A stretch of 32,725 bases of DNA from Aureococcus anophagefferens (GCF_000186865.1 NW_008705594.1:320229-352953), one strand, 5' to 3'; positions 20,044 to 29,149 are shown, counted from the first letter of the stretch. Made by a program: numbers and translations. Notes: generated by a model not told the origin, from the sequence alone.

Positions 20044-21201
20044 ATGAAAGTGCCCAGAAATCAAACTACTCTCATGGACCCAGCTCCGCGCTATGATGAC
20101 AACCCGGACACCAAGATCCAGGTAGGTGACATGGTAAGCTACGTATGGCCGGAAAAATCCAAAGAAACGCGCGGACCTTGGACTTGGGTGGTGACGCTGG
20201 TTACGATGAATGGAGTAGAAATCAGACCGGCTAGAGCACTCGAAAGAAGCTTACAGTCCGGAGGAGAGAACCTGAGACCCAAGCGGAAAGATATTGTGTT
20301 TTCCAAGTACTGCTCTCATGGACCTCTAGCAAAGGACATCAGATTATGCGTAGACCCGTGTCGTCAGCCAACTTGTGTGTGGTGCAAGCAACACGGAATT
20401 TTCGATTATAAAAACAGAACCACATTTGAAAGGGACTCCCGGCCGGAAGTCGCCAACACTTGGGTTTCTGACGACATCCACATGGCTAAGACCTTGGCCA
20501 GAGAGGACGTCTCTACTTCAATGAAAGTAATTGAGAAAACAATGAAGCAGCAAGGAATGCTGCAGCCACCCACAAAGAGGATGTTCACATCTCTCACCTG
20601 GGTGCCAGCTAAATTTTCCAGGAATGACAGGGATATTGTAGCCGCTGGGCTATGGGATTCCTGCTGTAACCGAGCTTTCATCGACGAGCACTTTTTTAAG
20701 ACATTGTGCGCGCGTGAACTCACGTATGGGATCCAGCAATATAAGGACAAACCTGACATAAATGGTAGTTGCGGGGGTAAACAGAAAATCTGGGGCTGGA
20801 CAGCGGTCTACTTTTCCTTAGGCGGGACGTGGATGTGGTACGTGTTTGAAGTGGTCCCTAACTTAGGTGTACCGTTCATGCTCGGATGCCGGTTCATGGA
20901 ACTCATAGGATCAATTACCGACCATGGCTTAGGTGTGATCCTAGCCCGGAACTCAAAAATGCAGATCCAACCTAGCCCAGATGTGGAATGTATGCCCAAA
21001 GTTACCATGGTAAAAACAGGCAACGCGATCAATAAGGCTGAGATCCTCTGCAGATTTTACTTCACAGAACAAGAAGCCTTGCAGCAATGCACCAGTTATT
21101 TAATTGACCATCATCCCCCGAATAAGCCCTACCAAATTGACCACGACGACATGCAAGTCGAGTCTTACTCACTGGCCACGAGGGGAGAGTCCCAAATTTA
21201 G
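20044..21201 (+). CDS. Retroelement ORF with divergent aspartic protease, 385 aa
   Basis: The ATG is at 20044. The N-terminus has a small beta-barrel-like stretch (IQVGDMVSYVWPE) and a cysteine cluster of C-x3-C-x4-C-x2-C near residues 100-115 (CVDPCRQPTCVWC). Around residue 205, GLWDSCCNRAFIDEHFF aligns with the retropepsin active-site loop. The catalytic Asp (D205) and Ser are kept, but Cys replaces the usual Gly of D-S/T-G. About 70 residues later VPFMLGCRFMELIGSITDH fits the conserved ILG-x-DFL block near the retropepsin C-terminus. Together with its place before RT, this supports a Gypsy-type protease that is either divergent or impaired. The ORF ends 85 nt before the next ATG. Confidence 0.6.
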   Translation: MKVPRNQTTLMDPAPRYDDNPDTKIQVGDMVSYVWPEKSKETRGPWTWVVTLVTMNGVEIRPARALERSLQSGGENLRPKRKDIVFSKYCSHGPLAKDIRLCVDPCRQPTCVWCKQHGIFDYKNRTTFERDSRPEVANTWVSDDIHMAKTLAREDVSTSMKVIEKTMKQQGMLQPPTKRMFTSLTWVPAKFSRNDRDIVAAGLWDSCCNRAFIDEHFFKTLCARELTYGIQQYKDKPDINGSCGGKQKIWGWTAVYFSLGGTWMWYVFEVVPNLGVPFMLGCRFMELIGSITDHGLGVILARNSKMQIQPSPDVECMPKVTMVKTGNAINKAEILCRFYFTEQEALQQCTSYLIDHHPPNKPYQIDHDDMQVESYSLATRGESQI

Positions 21202-21286
21202 GAGAAAGCGCCACTGGCGCACCAAACAAGTCAAGTAAAAACCAGAAAACAGAAAAATAAAAACCAAATAAAAATAAAAATCAGAA
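21202..21286 (+). other. A-rich spacer between protease ORF and methyltransferase ORF
   Basis: The 85 bases between the two ORFs are strongly A-rich, with repeated AAAATAAAAACC-type runs and almost no T on the plus strand. Unstructured A-rich leaders can favour internal initiation or reinitiation, which would let the 1071-aa ORF be translated from a shared transcript. That is inference. Confidence 0.4.
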
Positions 21287-24200
21287 ATGTATAACAATTT
21301 GAAAACGGAAGTAGGTAGGGTAATGCCCGACCTCAAGCAACACAAGAGAGTGACATGTTACTCTACAGCGACCTTGTCGCTGAGACCCGGAGAAGAGCGG
21401 GTGATCAAAGTGAAATTCAGTGCGAAAATCCCTGAAGGCCAGTGGGTTGACGATCAATACGACTGTGCCATCAAGGGTGAATGGGCGGACAACCCCCACA
21501 CTGATGACCCGGGGAATCACCGCAATGGAATGGTCTTAGTAGGAAGGAGTAGAACTGACATCGGAGGATTCATGTGGGAAGGGGACGGTACGCGTTATGG
21601 ACAGACTTACGTCAAGAATACGCACCAGAACTTACCTATCAGGATCGAACGCGGACAGGAACTAGGAGAAACCAATGTCATTAGCGGAGTGGTCACAGGT
21701 TCGGCAGACAGCCGCACCGGGGAAGTATTTCATTTGGACGACGATGCTACGAAACAAGTGGCAGAAAGAGCCTCTAGTATCGAGCATAAGTTCTCCAAGT
21801 TGAAGTGGCTCCCCCTGACCTTTATCCAAGTAATAGTATTTTATAGTGGAATCGGTGGATTCGATAAGGGGTTGCAGAGAGCTTGGGAAAAGCATGGGGC
21901 GGCGTTCAAAGTCGTCTTAGCCATAGACAACTGCGAGCTCAGCAACGAGATTCACCAAAACACTTTCCCAGGAGTGACTGTTGTAAATCACATACTGGGC
22001 AAATCATTCAAGACCACAATGGACTTGATCAGCGAATATGTACCACGGGAGCAGTGGAGCTCGATGTACTGGCATGCTAGCCCATCGTGCATTGAAGGTT
22101 CCACTGCCAACATGCAGAAGAGGAATGTGAAGGAGTTTGTAAAGCTCACACTATGGACCCTCAGTCTCATGAGGCAATGCAGGCCAGGAATGTGGACCCT
22201 GGAACAGATCCCTGTAATCGCTAGATACGTGATGTTGGAGACGCCATATGCTGAAGTCTTGAACATGCGTGAATTCACAGCCCAGACGTCCGACAGGAAA
22301 AGACTCATCGCCTCTAAAAGAGACCTGAAGCTGCAGAAGCTGTCCGCGGAGGAATACAAAGAAAAATTTATATCTCCGAAGAGGATGCTAATGGAGGCAT
22401 ACGATCTCATAGACAAGGAGATCGAGCTAATACGTAACGGGCATAACTACGTAAGGTCAGCAGAAGAGCCGGCCTACACAATCACTGGTAACCCAATTCA
22501 GTATGGTCCGCAGGGACCCGACATGAAACCAGTAAAGACACCAGAGTTGCTGAGAATGATGGATATTGAAGAGGGAGACTTTCAATTCCCAGATGACCTC
22601 AACGCAACGAGGATGTTAAAATTATGTTGCCAGTGCATACCACCGTCGTTCTCGGAAGAGATGACAGTAGCAGTGCTAAACACTTGGCATGATTCTAATA
22701 AGAAAAATATACACAACCATTTCGAAGACATATTCCATGGATTCGGGGTCGAATCCGAAATTTTTGCGGGGGACCCAGTGGCCATGAGAACGGGATGGGA
22801 CGAGTTGAGGGACAATGTAGTTCCCGACATTGCAATGGTTATGGATCAGGACACTTGGCGCATAGGAAGAGTGGCGGAACATGACCATGAAAAGAAGAGA
22901 AAATTGGTATGTTTGGCGTATAACATGGCAGTTGCCTGGTATGACGAAGACGCAGTCTGCAAGCCAGACGGAAGGTTAAACACACGACACATGACAAAGG
23001 AAGACCTAGCAAAAGCTTCGGTCAAAGCACATACAATGCAAACTGAGTATGCTCAGGAGCCTTTGAATATGAGCGTGATAGACTTGCCTGACATCTGCAA
23101 GGACGTGCGTCCCAGACCAGACAGAAACCGTGAGGACCCCAAATATGTGCCATGGTCGCCCGCGTTTAAGAATGCTCGCGCGGGACTGAGACCGGGAAAC
23201 CGGATGATGACCAGAGGGACCCCTTCATCAGATAAGAGGACCCCTTATGAATTCGTGTTGATCACTCATGACTGGCCTCACCAATACGATATCAACCTTC
23301 AGGATAATATAGATCGGCCAGCGATTGTGTTCGACCCTAGGCGAAGGGTGTTCGAGCGCTATAGCCTGGAAGAAATAGAGCAAAAGTTCCTGCCGTACGA
23401 TTACGATACAGCAGGGGAATTTATATATGAGGTTAAGCCGTCAGAAGGAACCGACATCTCCCCAGAAGGATGCCTAATTCCGCCGAACACTAAGGGAATA
23501 TCTACAAGTAGTGCATGGCGAGAGCAGGTAGACCACCTACTGTTGGATAAGATAATGAATAATCGTAAACTGATGGCAAAACTAGGAGGCATGAGTCTCC
23601 CTGAGGATGGTGGCGCTGCCAATGATGGCGCGCCAGAAGGAGTATCCTTCCTGATGGGTATCAGTCACATGACTGGAGTACCCTTCTCCATCATGCACGA
23701 CCCCACCATAGCTGACTTGTGGATGGCGTTGAGAGACATGTTCTTGACAATAAACCAGGGGCGTGTCAAAGGCAACAAGCTCACCAATATTAAAATTTCG
23801 ATCGCCTCCAGAGATGGGAAAACCCGCTCTAGCGCAAAAGACTTAGGAACCGCTGTCATGACTTCAGGAGGGCCCAACGTGGACAGCCACGTACTGGTCT
23901 CAGAGCCTGAGAGGCGAGTCGACACGTGGGGCCGGTTATGCGAAATCAATAGGCGAACCGGGATTACGCATGAACTAGGAGCAGGGGTTCGATGGACCAT
24001 AACCTTCTATTCAGATTTCAGGAACAGGTTCAGTCAAAACACAGCAGTTCAATTGATGGACTCCGTCACTGACGGAACCTTGTGGGGTGCTAACCAGCAT
24101 CCACAGAAAGATACTGAGGCTGAGGGAGCAGCTGCGAACTCAACCGAAACAACCGCGGAAGCCGAAGTTTGGCCACCGTGGAAAAACGCCGACAGGGATG

Positions 24201-24502
24201 AGCGAGGGTTACCGTTGCCTGACCAGCCCAGAGACTTAGGCGTCGACGATAAGTGGCGAGTAAAACCCGCTACGGATCAAGAATTAATTGACACCATGAA
24301 AAGGATTGGTGTGACAGATAACCCAGTGCTCGGCGACTCCATGAAGCAGCATTTCAAAGAGATGATAGCGTACTGTTGGGGTATGTTTGATAAAACCCTT
24401 AGACCGGTAGACTCAGACCCGGTTGGGATTCAGTTCTTAGACCCCCGACAGCAACTGAACCTATTAAACTACAGCCATACAGACTCAATGCCCCTAAACT
24501 AG
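21287..24502 (+). CDS. Retroelement polyprotein part with cytosine-5 DNA methyltransferase domain, 1071 aa
   Basis: It begins at ATG 21287. Residues 1-175 are the beta-rich segment that usually follows the protease in Gypsy pols (LRPGEERVIKVKF). Residues about 180-470 form a full cytosine-5 methyltransferase fold. Motif I is FYSGIGGFDKG (185-195) and an acidic AIDNCE follows. Motif IV is ASPSCIEGS with candidate nucleophile C268, of the phage-like SPPCTEYS type. Motif VI is LEQIP with E306. A motif VIII-like QTSDRKRLIAS starts at Q333. Motif IX/X-like stretches are PAYTITGNP and CQCIPPSFSEEM (near 452). Key residues are present, so activity is plausible. Residues 480-970 match nothing I recognise. 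The end (MKQHFKEMIAYCWGMFDKTL) is the usual pre-RT segment. RT follows in the -1 frame. Confidence 0.85.
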   Translation: MYNNLKTEVGRVMPDLKQHKRVTCYSTATLSLRPGEERVIKVKFSAKIPEGQWVDDQYDCAIKGEWADNPHTDDPGNHRNGMVLVGRSRTDIGGFMWEGDGTRYGQTYVKNTHQNLPIRIERGQELGETNVISGVVTGSADSRTGEVFHLDDDATKQVAERASSIEHKFSKLKWLPLTFIQVIVFYSGIGGFDKGLQRAWEKHGAAFKVVLAIDNCELSNEIHQNTFPGVTVVNHILGKSFKTTMDLISEYVPREQWSSMYWHASPSCIEGSTANMQKRNVKEFVKLTLWTLSLMRQCRPGMWTLEQIPVIARYVMLETPYAEVLNMREFTAQTSDRKRLIASKRDLKLQKLSAEEYKEKFISPKRMLMEAYDLIDKEIELIRNGHNYVRSAEEPAYTITGNPIQYGPQGPDMKPVKTPELLRMMDIEEGDFQFPDDLNATRMLKLCCQCIPPSFSEEMTVAVLNTWHDSNKKNIHNHFEDIFHGFGVESEIFAGDPVAMRTGWDELRDNVVPDIAMVMDQDTWRIGRVAEHDHEKKRKLVCLAYNMAVAWYDEDAVCKPDGRLNTRHMTKEDLAKASVKAHTMQTEYAQEPLNMSVIDLPDICKDVRPRPDRNREDPKYVPWSPAFKNARAGLRPGNRMMTRGTPSSDKRTPYEFVLITHDWPHQYDINLQDNIDRPAIVFDPRRRVFERYSLEEIEQKFLPYDYDTAGEFIYEVKPSEGTDISPEGCLIPPNTKGISTSSAWREQVDHLLLDKIMNNRKLMAKLGGMSLPEDGGAANDGAPEGVSFLMGISHMTGVPFSIMHDPTIADLWMALRDMFLTINQGRVKGNKLTNIKISIASRDGKTRSSAKDLGTAVMTSGGPNVDSHVLVSEPERRVDTWGRLCEINRRTGITHELGAGVRWTITFYSDFRNRFSQNTAVQLMDSVTDGTLWGANQHPQKDTEAEGAAANSTETTAEAEVWPPWKNADRDERGLPLPDQPRDLGVDDKWRVKPATDQELIDTMKRIGVTDNPVLGDSMKQHFKEMIAYCWGMFDKTLRPVDSDPVGIQFLDPRQQLNLLNYSHTDSMPLN
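24404..24502 (+). promoter_or_regulatory. Overlap requiring a -1 frameshift into RT
   Basis: The 1071-aa frame stops at 24500-24502, while the RT frame (-1) is open from about 24404. The RT frame already reads EPIKLQPYRLNAPKL within the overlap, a standard Gypsy RT entry. ATTAAAC at 24463-24469, phased A TTA AAC, resembles the known slippery heptamer T TTA AAC but is not identical. The alternative is a one-base indel. Confidence 0.5.
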
Positions 24503-26595
24503 CCTTCTTGAAAGACACAATTCAGGAATGGATACGAGATGGAATCATCAGACCGTCAGAGTCCTCTTGGGGGTTCCCAGTGGTCATTGTGCCCAAACCG
24601 CAAAATAAGGGCTGGAGAATGTGTGTTGATCTCCGGAAGCTAAATGAAACTATCAAGCATGACTCGTACCAATCCCCGAGGAACGACGATGCACTGGCGT
24701 GGTTAGCCACGAAACCTATCAGGTCTACCCTGGACATTAGGTGGGGCTATCACAATTTGATGTTAAATGCGGAAGCGCAGGAGGCGATGACCTTCACCAC
24801 TCAGTTAGGGTCCTACAGCTACGTAAGGTTGCCGTTTGGACTAGCTACAGCAGGCGCGTTGTTCCAACGTTATATGAATCAGTGCTTAGATCGCTGGTTG
24901 TGGACCGATGTGGTCGCTGTGGTAGATGATGTAGCAATGGGTAGCTCGGATGAGGAACACCATTTGCGACTGGTTACCGACGTCGTGTGTACGTTAGCAG
25001 CCAAAGGATTCTCTGTGAAAGCAGAGAAAATGCAGCTTTTTGTTAAGGATTTCGTGTTCTTAGGGCATCTCAGCACACCGACTGGGTTGAAACCAACTCC
25101 GCACCTGCTGGAAGCCATCAAGGACATGCCGGTTCCGGATCCTGCGGGAGAAGATCCTAAGAAGAAGTTACGCAGTTTCCTTGGGCTAGCGTCATATGTG
25201 AGAAAATTTATTAAGAACTTCGCTACCATAGTGCAGCCGATGAACAGGCTTTTGGAGACCGGAGTCCCCTTCGAATGGTGTGACAAATGCCAATCTGGAT
25301 GGGATGCGGTGATCCATGCATTGTGCGAGACGAACGGCGTTCACCCCCCAGATTACAACTTGCCCCTGTACATCCGAACCGACGCGTGCTGCGAAGGATT
25401 GGGTGCTTACTTGTTTCAAATCATTGAGACCAAGGCTGAGAGGAATGGCAAGCAGGTGACTCTGAAACATGAACGCGTGATTGAATACTGGAGCCGTAGC
25501 GTTCCAAAGCCAATGAGATGCTATGATGCTAGACGTCTTGAACTCTTGGCGGTGATAATGGGCCTAGAACATTTCAAGCCTTATATAGATGGTGTGAGAG
25601 TGTTCCTGGATACCGATCACAAAAACTTGACCTTTATATCCAATATCAAACACTCGTCAGGGCAGTTAGCCCGATGGGCAATGAGGTTAAGCGAGTACAA
25701 TTATGAACTTAGATATAGACCTGGGATTAAAATGGAAGTAGCGGACTGCCTAAGCCGCAACTCTTTGGCCCAGGAGATCACAGATGAAGAAATGGCAGTT
25801 ATTATGTCAACATATTGTGTGAACATTTCCCAGATTAAGCTAGGTGAGATGGACACGAATGGATTGCGCAGCAGCGGGGCCGAGTTTATGGTCACGTGGG
25901 GCGAAAGCCTCCAGCATGGCGCAGTAGGCGAAACCAACCTGACAGAAGCGTTCTCAAATGAAACACTCTCTAACGAGGGCGTTGAGATTCAAATTTTGAA
26001 GGGGGTGGCCATGCCTACAATTAGTGAAAATGATGATGAAAGCAAAGAAACAGATAGCTCACAGGATCAAGAAACCCTGAAAGAAATAGACCAGGCTAAA
26101 AGAGCCCGGATCGCGTTGCAAGCAAGTGACACGATCACAGATAAACAGTATCAAGATGCGGCTGTCGACGACCCATTTTTCTTAAAGATACAAAAACAAC
26201 TTAACGCCAGTGACCCCAGCAAAAAGGCGAAGGCGCAGAAGCGTTGGTTGATAGATGACGGCATACTGTGGCAGCGTGAGGATGGTAAAAAGGAGCTCAA
26301 GTACGTGCCAGTCACGCTACGAAGAGAAGAAATCCGCATCCACCACGACTCAGACTTTAACCAGCATGCAGGTCGAGACAGTACCCTTCAAGATTTGAAA
26401 CAGAGATTATACTGGCCAAACATGGACGCAGATGTGGGACGATATGTCCGACATTGTTTATGGTGCCGTAAAGCTAAAAGCTGGCTGCCGAAAAAAGCGG
26501 GCAAACTGCAGCAAACCTTACACCAGCATAGCGGGAGTTTACTATGTTCCGCATCAACACTGGCTGAGAGGAAAGAATATGAACCGCATCTATAA
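24404..26595 (+). CDS. Reverse transcriptase, RNase H and integrase zinc finger (Ty3/Gypsy type)
   Basis: The first start-like codon is TTG 24508, but coding similarity begins upstream, so the product is a frameshift extension and not an independent protein. RT blocks are complete: IIRPSESSWGFPVVIVPK, then the first catalytic Asp in STLDIRWGYHNL, then RLPFGLATAGALFQR, then VVDDVAMGS with the Asp pair (24925-24930), then the LRSFLGLASYVRKFI connection. RNase H follows with its four acidic residues in RTDACCEGLGAY, RRLELLAV, LDTDHKNLTF and EVADCLSRN. A charged linker leads to the integrase HHCC zinc finger (HHDSDFNQHAG ... HCLWCRKAK, about 26341-26465). The frame ends soon after, with no DDE integrase core. 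RT copies RNA into DNA and RNase H removes the template RNA. Confidence 0.95.
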
Positions 26596-27017
26596 TGATC
26601 CGGTGCCGTATCCCAAAGATCCCACTGAACCCAGTGATCATACTTTTGTTGGAGGTACCAAGATTACTACTTGGGAGAACGCCGAACTGATGATGCTGCT
26701 CGAAAGAATAAAGAGCAACTTTGACTGCGAAATGTCTCCATTTCATCACTTTCGTAGATCGTTTCAACTTGGCGGTACAAAAGACACAAAGAGACTCTTG
26801 TGTAACCCTATGATTGCTAAGGTCTGGACTATCCTACACAACATCAAGCGACGAACTAAAAACAGTCGCGATCATGATTCTTACATCATCACCCTAGATG
26901 GTTCTGGACTTGGTCTGGTCACTGCAGCGGTACATCATGACCGCGCGGGCATCTCCCTTACTCAAGCAACGTGTACCTACAACGTGGGCTGCTACACTGG
27001 AGGCGAGCTTAATCATT
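26540..27017 (+). pseudogene. 3' remnant ORF of the retroelement, motif I-like end
   Basis: After the zinc finger, a different plus frame carries on as coding-like sequence, from about GKNMNRIYNDPVPYPKDP to the compositional border at 27017. It is not an integrase core. Its last part reads SYIITLDGSGLGLVTAAVHH followed by DRAGISLTQ, which loosely resembles methyltransferase motif I and the first helix. The frame runs on into host DNA as shadow sequence. It may be the N-terminal part of another cargo gene, cut by the element border. Confidence 0.35.
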
Positions 27018-27380
27018 ACCAGGCCGCCGCGGACGTCTACGGCGTCGTCGTGTGCCTCGTGACATCACGAGGAGCGCGGCATCTTCCGCGTCGAGCCGCG
27101 CGCGCGGCTGGAGGCGCCGCGGCCGGACGCGCCGCCCATTCCGAACGCGCCGCCGCCGCGGTCGCTGGGGTCTCGGGAATTCGACGAGGAGGTCGCCCAC
27201 GTCGTGAGTGCTTTGGAATCGACGCCGCCGCCGCCGCCGCCGGCGGCGACGCCGCAGCACCGGACGCCGCCGACCGCGCCGCCCACCATCTGGCTCGCCT
27301 TCTGGGCCGAGTCCCACTACGCGTCCATCGTGCCGGAGGAGGACCTCGCCGGCGCGGCCATGGTGCACTGTGCGCCCTAG
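27018..27380 (+). pseudogene. OTU-like cysteine protease, 3' end only
   Basis: Right after the retroelement border the sequence turns GC-rich and reads AAADVYGVVVCLVTS. After a one-base frame change near 27070 it reads on as GIFRVEPRARLEAP, through a Pro-rich linker, to TIWLAFWAESHYASIVPEED, ending with TAG at 27378-27380. The pair of an ADxYG...VCLVTS strand and a final IWL-x-FWAE-x-HY-x-SI block is typical of OTU deubiquitinase ends, where the histidine is catalytic. The catalytic cysteine half is absent, replaced by the retroelement. The frame change and the missing 5' half suggest a dead gene, unless the rest lies elsewhere and is spliced. Confidence 0.45.
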
Positions 27381-27549
27381 GCGGGTTTAGGCCTGTGCGG
27401 CGCCGTCGTGAAGGACCCGCTCGCGATAGCTTTTTGTTCTTACCCCGCGGCGGTTCCGTTTCTCTCGCCGCAGAGCCCGCGGACCGCGGCATCCTGAGGC
27501 GGGCCGGCCCATCGAGCCGGCTTCAACCAAGCCTGGTTGCCGCCGAATT

Positions 27550-28242
27550 GCCGAGCGTGGCAAAAATATAGGGCGAGATCTGGTGCTGCCCTGGCGCATC
27601 CCGCCGCAGCGGGCGTTCACGAAGCGCGGCGGCGACATCCAGCGCTACGTCGTGCGGGGCTACGTCAAGGGCGAGGAGATCGAGGTCAAGCACAACGCCG
27701 TGGGCCCCGCCGTCGCGCGGCGGCACCGCCGCGACTTCTGCGCGAATCCCGTCATCGACCGCGGCATCGCGCTGCGGCAGAATCTGGGGCTGCCCGTGCC
27801 CGACACGGCGTCGACGCTCATCCACGGCCTGACGCCGTCCGTGTCCTACCACTTCACCGTGTCCTGCGTCGCGGAGATCGACGACGAGATCCGCGAGTCG
27901 CCGCCGAGCCTCATGTCGAAGCCCCTGGAGATCCCGGCGATCGACGACGAGGACTGGAACACGGGCGAGATCATCGAGAAGGTGCTGAGCTACAGCTCGA
28001 GCAGCCGCACGCACCACCGGACCCACGGCGACGGCCACGCCCAGGTCCTCGTGCCGGGCGACGCGCCGCGGGCCAACGACGCGGAGATCGCGGACGCGTG
28101 GGCGGGCAAGGGCGCACCGGCCGACGGCGCGGCGCCGCCGCGCCGCGCGGACGCGCCGCCGCGGCCCCCGCCGCCGGCGTCGTCGCCGCGGGCCGACCAC
28201 CACCACGAGCGGCCCGCCGACGACGACTGCGCGATCAGCTAG
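27550..28242 (+). CDS. Host gene end with a fibronectin type III-like domain
   Basis: An open GC-rich frame runs from about 27550 to TAG 28240-28242. It reads RDLVLPWRIPPQ, then QRYVVRGYVKGEEIEV, then TLIHGLTPSVSYHFTVSC, the tryptophan, tyrosine and L-x-P-x-x-x-Y landmarks of an FN3 domain, with SPPSLMSKPLE at its exit. A disordered tail rich in His, Ala, Pro and Asp follows, ending DDDCAIS. The apparent first codon at 27583 is GTG, so this is a 3' exon, perhaps starting after the TAG acceptor at 27568-27570. FN3 domains are protein-binding modules; nothing more specific can be said. Confidence 0.5.
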   Translation, partial: AERGKNIGRDLVLPWRIPPQRAFTKRGGDIQRYVVRGYVKGEEIEVKHNAVGPAVARRHRRDFCANPVIDRGIALRQNLGLPVPDTASTLIHGLTPSVSYHFTVSCVAEIDDEIRESPPSLMSKPLEIPAIDDEDWNTGEIIEKVLSYSSSSRTHHRTHGDGHAQVLVPGDAPRANDAEIADAWAGKGAPADGAAPPRRADAPPRPPPPASSPRADHHHERPADDDCAIS

Positions 28243-28329
28243 GGGCGATGGAGCTTCAACGGACGGAAATTATTTTTAAAAAAGCTTAAGCTTAATGTAG
28301 AAAAACCTAATCCTAGTTTCGTAATAAAG

Positions 28330-28518
28330 TCATGGGCGATTGTCGTGGTCTGGAAAATCTTTTTGCATGAACTCCCGGACCGGAGCCGAGGTGGCGAAGA
28401 TGTCGACAATGAGTTTCTTGAACTGGTCGCTCTTGCGTCCCTCCGGCATCAAAGTCTGTCGGATGTCGTACTTTGTCGTTTCGACCAAAACAGCGCGCGC
28501 CTCGCCGACAGTCGACAT
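28330..28518 (-). CDS. Small unknown ORF, 62 aa
   Basis: ATG at 28518 opens MSTVGEARAVLVETTKYD and the frame ends FMQKDFPDHDNRP at 28330. The composition looks coding and the adjacent minus frame upstream (MSDTTQLVSVGRVSSLGG) may be a first exon joined by a short intron or a frame shift. No family is recognised. It sits head to head with the Mutator-like remnant on the plus strand. Confidence 0.3.
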   Translation of the reverse strand: MSTVGEARAVLVETTKYDIRQTLMPEGRKSDQFKKLIVDIFATSAPVREFMQKDFPDHDNRP

Positions 28519-28599
28519 ATCTGATGCCTCCAAGGGAGGAGACGCGGCCCACAGATACCAATTGGGTGGTGTCACTCATTTTCTTGATTTCAAGCACAG

Positions 28600-28855
28600 G
28601 TCAGAGGCCCTTGGAAGAGGGGCACATGGCGCTAAATGTGCGAAACTGTACGCCAAAGCATATTACGCAACAACGGAGGATGATTTGGAACGTGCGATAG
28701 ACGCCATCAATGATGACACCTTTGCAAAGCAGAGGATTTTTGAAAATGGATGGTCTGCAGAAAACCAATTCCCTTTAAGGGTAGAGCTAGGGCGTTTGAA
28801 GACGTCCTCATGTGTGGAAAGTGCAAACCATAGCAAACGCGGCCGGCGGGGATGA
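28600..28855 (+). pseudogene. Mutator-like transposase remnant (C-terminal piece)
   Basis: The plus frame here reads KLYAKAYYATTEDDLERAI, then FENGWSAENQFPL, then GRLKTSSCVESANHSKRGR, and stops at 28853-28855. The order of a helical segment, a tryptophan, and a T-S-x-x-x-E-S-x-N block followed by basic residues is characteristic of the region after the catalytic core in MULE transposases. Only about 80 residues remain and the catalytic residues are missing. Confidence is limited by the short length. Confidence 0.4.
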
Positions 28856-29149
28856 GAATGGCGGCGATGCTCAGCCACTTTCCCTCAAGGCCCCTGGCGG
28901 CTGCCCCCCTACTGTCGCCGGGCCGAAACTATCGCCAGCGCATCAGCGCGACGTGGTCCGCCCTGGCGTGATCGTGCGCCGGTGGGGTCCGTCTTGAAAT
29001 TCTCACTAAAACTAAATAAATCGAACTAAATGTGGGCTGTGCCGGCAGGGTCCGTCTTGATATAAATCCTCGGCGAGCGGGGCTCCGCTCGTACACCGCA
29101 CCCTTGCGCAGCAGCCTCGAGGGCACCCCGCGCCGTGCCAGTGAACGAG

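Larger units (their letters stand above)
19040..27017 (+). mobile_element. Ty3/Gypsy-like retroelement carrying a cytosine-5 methyltransferase, 3' truncated
   Basis: The AT-richer block reads in order: a methyltransferase-like fragment, a gag-like open frame, a protease ORF, a 1071-aa ORF with a methyltransferase domain, and an RT-RNase H-integrase zinc-finger ORF entered by a -1 shift. The integrase catalytic core is absent, and the block ends abruptly at about 27017, where GC-rich host coding sequence begins. I found no direct LTR pair, so both ends are approximate. RT and RNase H motifs are intact, so the loss may be recent or the missing parts may lie elsewhere. Confidence 0.8.

Noticed and set aside
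18702..27017. LTR pair for the Gypsy-like element
   Set aside because: No shared string of useful length was found by eye between the 5' region (18960-19500) and the 3' region (26580-27017).
27009..27492. Arg-rich minus-strand frames opposite the OTU-like end
   Set aside because: They arise from CCG/CGG repeats; the plus frame carries the recognisable coding signal.
27537..28289. Plus-strand frame of 250 aa overlapping the FN3 gene
   Set aside because: Its Arg/Ala/Pro composition is a +1 shadow; the neighbouring frame has FN3 landmarks.
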